DNA of 64,000 nt from Dipetalonema caudispina (lineage: Eukaryota; Nematoda; Chromadorea; Rhabditida; Onchocercidae): the NCBI GenBank assembly GCA_013365325.1, contig JABVXV010000266.1, positions 24,200 to 88,199 on the forward strand. The letters are read 5' to 3'. Positions 36,184 through 48,044 of this stretch are shown in pieces. The notes beneath the pieces were generated by a model. It was not told the origin of the DNA and searched no databases. It worked only from the letters and a program-made list of their open reading frames with translations. A program made the translations under genes and the position numbers. Each line of letters opens with the position of its first letter. Within the stretch, counting starts at the first letter, position 1.

Positions 36184-38357
36184 ATGTTTAATCAAGCAAT
36201 TATCTTCGTGCTACTTCTGATTGGAAATGTTCAATTTGGTGCAGTATTTGGAGAAATGTAAGTAGGAAAATTAAGAAATTTCTAAAGGATTAATATTTTT
36301 CAACTAATTAAATAGCCATAACTAACTGTGTTGATATTAGTATCAGATCAACAACAATAACACTTTCATTCGTTACATTTTCAATCTTAACGCTTTTACA
36401 CTTTTTTTTTTTTTGTTTTTTTAATGAACTTTTTCAGGTCTCCAATGGATTGCGCACAATTTGACTTTGCTGTAGCATTGTTGAAAGGAACAGGACGATA
36501 CGATCAATCAACGATTTCATCCCCTATTTCGATATCAACTGCACTTTTTATGGTTTATCTTGCAGCGGATGGCGAAACTAAAACTGAATTGTCGAAAATG
36601 ATTGGAAGTAATTTTATGGTTTGAAAAGGATACTTAAATCGAAAATTTGCATTATCATTGAAAATTTACTCTATTATGGAAAGTTTCAGCATATTTTGCT
36701 TGCCGCCAAGAGAATGCCATAATTGATAGAATTCACAAATGATGAAATGACAGTTAACTGATTCTAATATTTCAGATGGAAGGAATATAGATATTCAACG
36801 ATATTTTGGTAAATTATTGATAAATATCGATGGTAAAAATAAAAACAATATAGCAAATCGTTTATATGTACGACAGGATATTTCTATAAAGCCAAGCTTT
36901 TCCTCTATACTTCGGTTTTATTTCGGTGATGCATTGCATTATTTCAATTATGACCAAAGACATCAACTTTCTCAGGTATGATCAATGATGATATAAATAA
37001 AAATATGATGAAAAAAGAAATTAGGATCATAAAAGAGAAATGAAATTAGTTGTCTGTTAAATTTTTTAATTCCCATTATTAATGTACAGTGTATGCTTAT
37101 ATGATTATGAGTTACAAAAATTTTTTCAGGACATTAACCGTTGGGCTTCAGAAAAGACTAAAAATAGCATTAAGAAATTAATGGAAACGAGCCGTGTTAA
37201 TTCAGAAACTGAAATGTTTGTCCTCAATACAATTTACTTCAAAGGTATTTGGAAGAAACCATTCTACAGTGGAAATACTAAAAAGAGAGTATTTCATATT
37301 TCTCAAAATGAAAAGATAAAGGTAAAGTTTTTCTTAAATGTTATAATTAGAAATATGAAATTTCTTTTTTTTTTTTTTTTTTTTTTTTTACATTTGTTAC
37401 TTGTTAGATGAATATATTTTTGTTTTCACAGACATCGATGATGCTATTAAGAGCAAAAGTACCGTACTACGAGGATAGTACTGTACAAGTTGTGAAATTG
37501 CCTTATATTGGTGGTGAAGTAGAAATGGTAATCATATTGCCAAAAATTCGTTTTGGCTTACTTAAAATTCGAGAAACGATGACAGGAAAGCATTTAATTG
37601 AATACATTCAAAATGCTAAGCAAACTGATGTGGAGGTAAGTTATAAAGTTTCGTTTTTTCAAACAAATTAATGGAAATTGTGTTTGAAGAAAATTCACTG
37701 CGATCCTATAATGTTTAATTTCGTTTCATTCATCTATGATTAATTTAAATCGAAGAATGTGAAATAAAAATTGCAAATTTTGTTTTTCTTTCCTACCAAA
37801 TTAATTCTTGTAAGTATGTTTTATTGCCAGAATTACGTTTCATTTTTGTAGGAGAAATTTTTGAATGTTTCTTTATCGAAAATTTGCTAAAAACAAGATA
37901 GGACTGTGAATAAACTTTTTAATTTTAGATAAGCTTGCCAAAATTCAGACTGGAAGAAGAATTGAATTTGGAAGGTATTCTGCAAAGATTTGGCAAAACA
38001 GTTATTTTCAGCGAAAGAGCTAATTTCAAAAAGCTTAGTGATGACCCAGTTTCCGTTAGCAACATTATACATCGAACCGTATTTGAGGTTTGTTTGACAT
38101 GACCTTTTTCTGTTTGAAAATTTACAATTCGAAGAAACAAAAATATAGCTGTTAATGGAATTTTTGCCATTTTATTTACTATTGGATTTTTGCAGGTGAA
38201 TGAAGGTGGAACAGGAATCTCGCCAAAACCCGTATTTGATTCCTTTCTCAAACCGTCTACAACGTTTGATGCTGATCAACCATTCCTGTATTTCGTTGTT
38301 AAAAATTTGAAAACTGTTTTACTTGCTGGCCAATCTACCAAACCTTGTTTTTTTTAA
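36184..38357 (+). CDS. Secreted serpin with atypical, probably non-inhibitory reactive loop (second of pair)
   Basis: Seven exons join in frame to 386 aa: 36184-36257, 36438-36607, 36776-36975, 37130-37321, 37432-37635, 37929-38087, 38196-38357. Exon phases and junction positions match the first serpin one for one, so the two arose by tandem duplication. The signal peptide is MFNQAIIFVLLLIGNVQFGA. Core motifs: SPISISTALFMVYLAADGET, IANRLYV, NTIYFKGIWKKPF, VEMVIILPKIRFG and DQPFLYFVVKNLKTVLLAGQ. The reactive loop differs: after EGGT the hinge reads GISPKP, with Ile at P12 and Pro at P10 and P8 where inhibitory serpins have small residues, and the loop is three residues shorter than in the first gene. 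By the same count P1 is Lys and P1' Pro, a poor cleavage site. It is predicted to be secreted but not a classical inhibitor. The frame is intact, so it is not a pseudogene by sequence. Confidence 0.94.
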
Positions 38358-39679
38358 AATATTAAACATTGTTGAATTTATAATTCGGATTATCGTTCTA
38401 TGATTCCATTTATGTTTGATTAAACAGTTAGCAAAAACATATCCGATTTTTAGCATCATCTACGATCTTTTCATAAATATGCATATACAGGCATATTTCT
38501 TAATGGTCATTCAATAAATTGTGTGAAAATCAAAACAATCGAAAAAAGAAACTTTAATTTTGCAGAAAATTTTTTAGTTTTTTTACAACTTAATCTGATT
38601 GAAATTCAAAGAATTCTCATTTCATCAATGAAATTAACAATAGCTCAAGAACAATTAAACTACATTTGATAATTAAAAAAGTTTTTAGCTGTAAAATAAC
38701 ATTTTTTTTTTTTTCATCTACTGGAAGAAAAAAATTTACAGCTTTTAGCAGATGGCAACTTTTTTCATTTTACTTTCTGATATCCTTCCAATGAAAGCTT
38801 GTGTAATTTAATGTTGAAAATTATTAGATGAAGCATTATTCGATTATATTAGTAAGAATTGAATAATTATTTAACTGAAATTGTTATATTTGATTATATT
38901 GGAATCCTCCTTAATTGTTTCAATACAATATTACACTTCAAAATTTTCTTTCTATAATGAATCATAAAAAAAAAAAAAAAGTTTTGACAGAACTTTCAGA
39001 TTGTGAAATGAAAATGAATGAAGTTTTATCAAATAAATAATGAAATTTTTGATTGAAAGATCGAAAAATTGGGAGATCGAGGAAAAGTGTACATAATATG
39101 CTGTAAAAGTTAAAATTAATTTCAACCTTAGGATTGCAAAATTTGCAAATTATTTTGCAATAGTAAAATGAATTATATGGAGGTAACATTTAATTACTAT
39201 ACTTTAATATCATTATGAAGACTATTTTTTGCGAATTGTAAAATTGTTTAATATGCTGTCGGCAAAAGCCTTTGTAAATATATTAATCATAAGGCAATAA
39301 TGCCAAGCTGAACGATAGCAGATGATTTGATTTCATTTATTTGAAAATTTATTTTTTTAATCTTAATGCACTTTTTTTTTTTTATTTTGAACTTAATAAT
39401 TCTATATGTGCAATGCAAGTATGAAAAATTTGAATGACTTTTTTTTTTCTTGAAATTTCAACCAATTATTCTTAAACTATGTTTGAAAAAATTTCGAAAT
39501 TTTTCTTAACTGTAATTTCTGTTTCCTATTTGTTTGAAAAAAAAAAAAAAATCCGAAACATTTTTCAAGAAAAAGTCTTCTCCATTATAATTTGATCATT
39601 TGAAATCCTTCATTTAAGAACTAAAATTTTCTTATGAGGATAAAAACTGAATTTTTGGCAAAGCTTAATTTCTGGCAAC
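38358..39679. other. Intergenic region after the second serpin
   Basis: No coding exon is supported. It holds the 3' UTR of the second serpin and several A/T-runs. Confidence 0.45.
38513..38518 (+). terminator. Poly(A) signal AATAAA of the second serpin
   Basis: AATAAA lies about 155 nt after the stop codon on the same strand and is the first canonical hexamer there. Confidence 0.45.
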
Positions 39680-40198
39680 ATATTCGTAAGTTTGTGTTAA
39701 AAACTTGAACGTTGAATTTACAAAATTTATTTATGTGTTTTGTTAATAGAAATGAGTACGGATAATGCGTCGTGTTCGCAACAATAATTCACATCGATAA
39801 CGATCATATTGAATCGATATTTATTTTGATAAAATGAAATGATATAGCAATTTGCTTTTGTATTTGCATCAGTATGTATCGGATTGATAACTTAGTTTCA
39901 ATATGTAATTTGTGTTACATTATCCGAATTTGGCTATCGTCCGGTAGTAAATAGCATACCAAATCTATTTTCTTCTGTACCGATAACCTATGCTATCAAT
40001 TTCGCTCTATCTCTTCTTCATTATGATTCGAAGTTCAGTAACATGTAAGTGAGAATGCTTAAATTTTTATTGTCATCTTTTATCGTTAGATAGAGAAATA
40101 CTTCTTCCATTCTCTTCTTTGTTTTGCTTAAGAAAATCGTTATGTTGAAAATTTCCATTTAAATATTTGCCAAAAAAAAAAAAGAAAGCATAAATTTC
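39680..40198 (+). repeat. Direct repeat copy 2 (about 0.5 kb), downstream of the serpin pair
   Basis: This is the second copy of the block at 30967-31483, same orientation, about 8.7 kb away, nearly identical. It keeps the same ATG mini-frame followed by GTAAGTGAG. No serpin lies downstream of this copy within the plus-strand sequence before the channel gene, unlike copy 1. Confidence 0.9.
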
Positions 40199-40370
40199 GA
40201 TTGATTTAATAAGAACGAAAACTGTTATTTTATTGTACATGGAAGCTGTAACCTTTCACCTTTATTTATCGTACATTAATGATGGTACATATTGCCAAGA
40301 TGTTATTAATCTTAGCTTCCTACAAAGCGAATCATTCGTTATTCATTCATTTTTTCTTCTTCTAATTTCT

Positions 40371-40404
<34 letters not shown>

Positions 40405-41421
40405 CAGAATGATTTGAAAAATTGTCGAAAGGAAGAATTTTAATAGTAAATTTTTAGATTTTCGCTCTACATCTATTAATTTTTGCAACCATAAGTAAAT
40501 GTTAAATTTCTAAAATTCAATTTTCACTCGGTGGAAAAAATTTGAAACGAAAGATTGTGAATTTAATGATTAGAATAGTTTTTGTGATGAATTCCTTTTC
40601 ATTCATTCTTTTCCGTTCTATTAAATCCTTCATTGTTTTTTTTTTTTTCCAAATGTTTAACATTTTATAAAACTTTTACCTTTTTTCTTATTACAAATGG
40701 TATTTTTTTCTTTTCTTATAACATCGAATGAATCTCAAAGAGCTTTTTTTTTCCTTCTCTCTCTCTCTCTCTCTCTCTTTTTCTCTTTCCTTTTTTAAAT
40801 ATTATTCGATTGTTTCCATTGATGAAATGATTGATTAAACTATTTTTATCTAATATAACTCTTTCTCTACCTTTCTCTCTTCTCTCTCTCTCTCTCTCTT
40901 TCTTTTTTCCCCATATATGATAAAAACACTTTAATACGGTAGCGATCAGGGCTACTGCATTGCTGCATAACAATAGACATATAAATAATTAATTGTATCT
41001 GAGAATAAGAAAGCAAAATCATATTTTCAGTTTATTATTGTTGGCAATAATCTAAATAATTAACATAATTATAAATAGGTAAATGATTTAATCAATTAAT
41101 TGCAATCATTGAAAAGAATAAAATTCAACTCAATTATATGTGTTTTAAATTTTTTCTCAATAACAGTTATTCAAGCGGTTAAATGTTTGAATTAATAGAA
41201 TAGTAATGATTAAATGTTAGTCTATCATTGCCAATTTATCAATCATTAATTAGCTTAAAGATTAAGAATAGTATTGATTTTTGTATTCTAAATCAATTTA
41301 ATCAACTATTTGCTGAAAAATTAATCACTTTTTTTTTTTGTAAAATGTTTAAATAATTTCGATGGGCTTTCTTTTTTCTTTTTTTTTCTTATTTCTCTTA
41401 ATGAACAATGTTTAGCTAATT

Positions 41422-41457
<36 letters not shown>

Positions 41458-41774
41458 GGATGAAAAGAAGAAGAAGAAATGCTTGAGAAAAATAACAAAA
41501 ACAATACATTTATTATTGCATGTTAAAGTTTAATCAATGAAAAGGAGAAAAAAAAAGGGAAAAAAAAAACAAAATGGAAATTATTATCTTTGAATATAAC
41601 ATTTGATATATATTAACATATGTAAAACGTTTGTTTTAAGCAAATAAACTTACATGATTGTTGCGTTTTGATTACAATTAATGAAAAAGTCTAATTAGTT
41701 GTGGAAAAATTTAATCATTAGGATAAATCAATTCATTTCATCATTGTAAGAAGTAAATTGTAGCATAATAGCAC
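40199..41774. other. Intergenic region
   Basis: No gene is recognised, and in particular I found no serpin exon remnant. It holds CT-runs at 40757-40778 and 40874-40900 and T-runs near 40372-40404 and 41427-41455. Confidence 0.45.
40757..40900. repeat. Two CT dinucleotide microsatellites
   Basis: CT runs at about 40757-40778 and 40874-40900 are separated by AT-rich sequence. Confidence 0.85.
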
Positions 41775-42087
<313 letters not shown>

Positions 42088-43022
42088 TGATGAAAAGGGA
42101 GAAATTAAATGACGAATTGCGAACCCGTTCTGTTAAAACACTATGAAATTATTATTTATGTTTAAAATTTGTGAAAATTAAATGAAAAGAAAATTTATGT
42201 AAATATGCAATAGTATATATTGATTAGAGAATCGTTGAAATATTGCTCTTTTTTTTTTCCTTCTTTTTTTTTTGCTGATAGATTTTTGCTTAAACATTAG
42301 GAATTTATTCAAATATGATGAGGTATCGAACGGTTTTGTGCATTTTGTATGAAATGGAATTTAAGGATTTAAAGATAACATGGAATTGAAAATAAGCAGG
42401 AAAAATCAGGCAATTCCAAGGTACAGAACTTGAATTCACCACATGTTGAACATCATTTACAGAATTCACAATCAGATGGTAAAATTTTTTTTGATAATCT
42501 GATTTATAAATGGATTTAAAGAGAAATCCTTTAATTACAGCTATCATAAGCACTAATGAAACAACATTTTCCTACATATAATACTACAGTAATAAATTTT
42601 TGTCTGGTAAATCATGATTTTTTTTTCGTAATAATTTCAATAATTTTAGCAAATTTACAAATTTAAAAGCAAATGATGCGCAAAAATGGCATTAAAGCAC
42701 CGAGATATGTTAATATATCATTTATATTATGAAGAAAAATGAAACAAATAGAAATAATAGAAATTTTAAAATGAGCAAGACCAAAGGACGCAATAAAATT
42801 TAAATGATATTAACAAATTGGGAATAATCATTTTTGTTTAGATTTTTCTTTTTTTTTTTTTTTTTTTTTTTTAATGATAAAAAGAAACGTTATGAAAAAT
42901 AGCATTATTGAACGATTGTGATCCGAAAAAAAAAAAAGGAATCAATATTTTAAATAGTAGAAATATGATAATTATTTGATGAAATTATCTTAACAAATTG
43001 ATATGATGATAATTGTAAAAAC
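42088..43022. other. Region downstream of the potassium-channel gene
   Basis: About 0.9 kb with no supported exon; it should include the 3' UTR of the minus-strand channel gene that ends at 43023. Confidence 0.45.
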
Positions 43023-46000
43023 CTAAAAGAAATCAATACTTTTATTGATCGATTTTTCATCTTTTTGATTATCTAATAGTGGTTCCATTTCATTACTATC
43101 GGTATATTGTGATAGCACAGGTGGCATTTGATCAATATTATTTGGCGTTTCTAACGGTGTCCAAAATTGTGTCCGAGCGGATGCTATATGCAATGAATTT
43201 TCGGAGTTTCCTTAAAATTAAATTTTGGTTTTATTTTTATCACTTATATACTAAATGATAAAAATGCTAAATAGATTTAACACATTGCTATATTCTGCAG
43301 ATATTTTGTTTCCTTTCAGATGTACAAAATATGATTATACAAAGTTAACAATGAGTGATTTATCACTTTTATTTGTCAATTACTGCAAATTTTGTCGTCT
43401 GATAACTGATAACAATAATTGTAAATGAATTTAACCATGCTAATAATCGATTATAACAAGATAATAGAAAATATTAACACAAGTATTATTATATTGTTTC
43501 GTATCAAAGTTGTAACAATAATAATATTTGTAAAAAAAAAAAACTGGTTTTAAATGTCGTCAAGTATTTTTAGTCCTTTCACTTTATGCAAAAATTGATG
43601 AAATTAAAATAACCTACTCGAAATGTCTGCTTCCAAATAAATGGAACAATGTCTGTCATCTTCATCAGATTTATCAGATATTGGAATCTTATCTGTATCA
43701 TTTGAAAGTGTTGTGGTACATTGTGGAATTGAAGTGTCAAGCCTGGAAAATTATGATAATTTCTGTTGATATCTTCTGGTAATTGGATTCTACATAACAT
43801 ACCGAGTTGAAGGTTTGAGAATAAAATTCATAAGAAGTTATTGTTTAAATCAAATTTTTGACTAATAATAGTAATTTAAATAACAATATAAACTTAAATA
43901 TAGTGCAAATATTACTTAGTTGTGGAAGTTGTGTTAGATTCCGAATTGGTTGTAATACGTTGTGGTGCTGAATTTGGTATTCGAAATGCCAGTGGATAGT
44001 CACCAAGTTGCTTCTTTTGATTCTTATTTTCCAGAAACATTTCAAGTAATAAATCCAATTTTTTATCAATTTTCTGCATCTGTAACAAATAACTAAAATG
44101 CATCATTCCTATCATTTTTCTTTTTCAGTTCGATATGCCATTATTAACTAAACTTATCATATCCCATTTTAAATTTATAAAAATTTAAATGATTGTTAAA
44201 AAATAATCAATAAAAATTTGAAAATGATGGTGAAAATTCATAATTCGAAATAAATGTAGAATAAATGTTAAAATCGGTTTATCACTTAAAAAAAAAAGAG
44301 GAAATTTACATAATCCATATTTATATATATACCTGCATTTCCATAACGATTACACGGTGCGTTAAAGACACTTTCACTTCATCTTTCGGTTTTCCAACAA
44401 TTTGATCTAACCTAAAAAATATTTAGCAAATTGTTTGATTTCATTACTTTACTTCTTATTAAGTTATACCTTCGAATAAGCGCTTCTTTGCTACATTGGT
44501 CTATTGCATAGACTACAAACCTAATTAATCATAATCTTTATGATTATTTAATTATTCAAATTTTTTTTTTTAAATTTTCAACCATTATCTCTAAAGTTTC
44601 AGGATTGAACACAAATTTCTATGTAAAAAAAAAGGGAGAAATTTGATGATATCTTATGATCTAATGATATATGAATATGATATGATATGATATTAGTCAG
44701 AGTTATTGAAAAGTATAGTTTTCTACAATGTAAAATAAATGTGTACATATCTTCCTTTGTGCAAGAAAAGGAATTCATTAAAAATTAAGGTTAACAATAT
44801 GATTAACCTTTGTTGCACATGTTTAACACGTGCTTGTAAATCAACATGTCCAGCGGAATATTGCTCAATGACATCTTTGACATCATATGGTTTTAATGCT
44901 TCTTTAAATTTACGCCTTGCAACAAGAAGTTGGATACGACGAATTGCACGTATGACATTTTTAAGTGATGGAGTAAATTCATCCATCGATTTTGGTTGCA
45001 ATGATGGTGAATCATCATCTGAAATGATATGTGAAGTGAAATTTTCAATCATCAATAATATCTGATAGATATGTTGAAAATAGAAAATTTTTAAACATAA
45101 ATGCGAAAATATAAAGTATCATTAAATGATCGATGTATTATTTTGAATAATATTTGAGTAATTTTTAATATTTAGGGGACGGGAAAAAAAAAAAGGATTG
45201 GAAGATATAGCACTATACTGTTTGAGAATAATTAGAAAAATTTCAACAACAGAATATACGATGAACTATCAAATTGAATATCATTATGCTAAAAAAAAAA
45301 AAAAAAAAAAAAATGCTTTAATCCAATGAAGAAGAATAGAATATTTGAAATAAATGATTTTAATTTAATTAAGATTTCAAATGAATAGAAAATGAATACA
45401 TGCATGCATGCACGATGTTAGTAGTAGAAGTGAAAAAATAAAAAATAAAAAAAAAAGGAAGAAATGAAATAAATTGGTGAATGATATTAAAATACCAATA
45501 TTGTCGATGTCAACATGTGATTCACGACGTTGACGTCGAGATTTTGTAAGTGATGCACATGAGCCTAAATGATTCCACATTGTATGTTCCGTTCCTTCAC
45601 GTTCATCTGATTCCCGATATTTCTGTTGCATCCTTTCCCACCAATGATAAAGCGGTGCCATTACCAAATTATAATCACCCATCATATAATCACCATCCTC
45701 TTCTGTCAAATATTTGCATAATGATATGGATTGATTTGGTTCCGCAGATTCGCCTGATGATTGTAGATGTTCTGAAGAAGAAGCAAAGCAATACTAATAC
45801 AGACTAATACCCACACAACTAAAGCAAGAAGCAATAAGAGTTAGTAAATTGTGAGGTAACATTTGTAAAGTAAAAATTGATAGATAATAAACGTGAAAAA
45901 AAGAGGAAAAAAAAAGGATATGATAGAATAAAGGTCAACAAGGAACAGTAATCACTAGGATTATCATTATTTTAAGTGCAATATTGATTATCTTTTGTGA

Positions 46001-48012
46001 TAATGATAATATGAAAGTGCTATAAACGATAAAATTTATTATACAACAATCAAATGTGTGTTTAGAAAAAGTATTACGATTGTTACAAATATAATTATTG
46101 CACATTTTACATTGTTGAAATTTTTATGCAACATTTTTTGCATTGATTTCAGTGGACTAATTTAGCAAGTTTTATTTGTTTAAGTTCATGATAGATCATA
46201 AAATACCGATAGATAACTAATTGACCAAACTTGATGTTAAAGGGATAAATTCAGTGAATGTCATTTATTTGAATTCGAAATAGATCATAAAGTAGCAGGA
46301 ACAATTGATTGACAACATTAAAAGAAAAGGGATTAATTGATGAGGATACGATGCTTGATCTGTGATAACTGATAAATGCGAATGATGTTTTTAAGGGTGA
46401 GAAGCGGAAGCGGAAGCGGAATGATCAGTTATTGGACGTTAAATATGACTAATTGAGCGGAATTATTGAAACTATCCCTCTTATAAATATGGAGAAGTTA
46501 TTTCAAAAAAAATTAAAATTAGAAGGGCAAAAAAAAAAAGGAAAAATGAACTCATCACAACCAAGCAGGAAGAAGATAATAGAAGAATTAATTATTTGCA
46601 AATTTTGATTGTAAAATTAAAAAACTAACCAATATCAGTAGCCCCGAGTAATGCGGTAGTGGTAATGGTTCGATTAGCCCCAGAAGAATCATCGTGACTT
46701 TTCTTACATCCAGCATTTGTATTTCGACCCTTTGCTTTCCAGCCGCTTAAACTGAAACCCAACGCACCCAAACTTTCAACTTCGCTGTAGTCTGAGGCTG
46801 ATATAAAACTGAAATTTTTCAAATATGATAACTATGATTATTAGCGTCAAATGATCAATTTTTGTTAATCATTTTAATATTCATATTCAAATTTGTATAT
46901 CGTCATTTACAAAAAGTAAAATTATGAATATTAATTACATGCTCACCTAATATCATCACTCTGTCGTGGTACGGTTAATGTTCGTACGATTGAACCACGA
47001 TGGCTGAGTGTACTCATTTTTCCCAATTCTACCATATCACCACCACTACGGTCAAGTGTACTCTCCGAATGACTCATCGCATGAGATCCGGTACGCCGTT
47101 TCGTGCTCTGTCGAATTCGACTGATAAAACTTGGATGACAACCATTGCTACCACCACGACTACTGCAATAAATTTAAATTTCAATTTTGCAAGTAAAAAT
47201 TTCGAAATTTATAAAAGAAATAATAAAATTGCATATAATTTATTTATTATTTTTTTAAAAAAATTTATAAATTAAACTATTAAATTTGTGTTCCTTTTGT
47301 TATTGATGAAGACATGCAAAGTTATACTTCTTTTTAGATAAAATTAAAAAAAAAAAAGCAAGGATAATTTCACAATCAACATCAATTTCAGCATTAAACC
47401 GTTTGTTAGCAATGATTATTTCAAAGTACAGCAGGAATTTAAAAAAAAAAAAAGAAAATGAAATTCTAATATTAGCATATGTTAAAGTAGACCTTGAATT
47501 ATTCGAAATTATGAGAATTCATTTTAACATTGCTATCAGAGGAATGAAAACATTTTTTTTTTTTTAAAAAAAAAACGTAAAAAATTAATTTATTTTATTT
47601 TTTTTTATTTTTTTGAAATATATCATTATTTATCCCGTCAAAGTAATAAGACGATAAAATGAGCTATGACAATTATTTAGCTAAAAATTTTTCAAAAAAA
47701 AAAAGAGAAAGGAAGAAAAACGAAAAAGGAAGAAAAAAATTACGAAAACTAATGAAAATTCTAAAATATGACAATAACTTTCTTGCACTATATATTACCA
47801 AATGAATCATTAATTCATGTACTTTTTCTCATTTCTCTTTCAAAATGGAATTTTCCATCGTTTATACCTTTTTTTCATTTAAATCTTATTAATAAAATTT
47901 AAAAATTTGAACACATATAATAAATATATCTATAATATCATCATAGCTTTTATTAAATAATGTAATTAAAAATCCATAATATTAATGTATTAATTCTATG
48001 ATTATTATATGT

Positions 48013-48044
<32 letters not shown>

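Noticed and set aside
30967..40198. LTR retrotransposon with serpins as cargo
   Set aside because: The paired 0.5 kb repeats suggested LTRs, but they lack TG...CA ends, no primer-binding site or reverse transcriptase is present, and no target-site duplication is visible.
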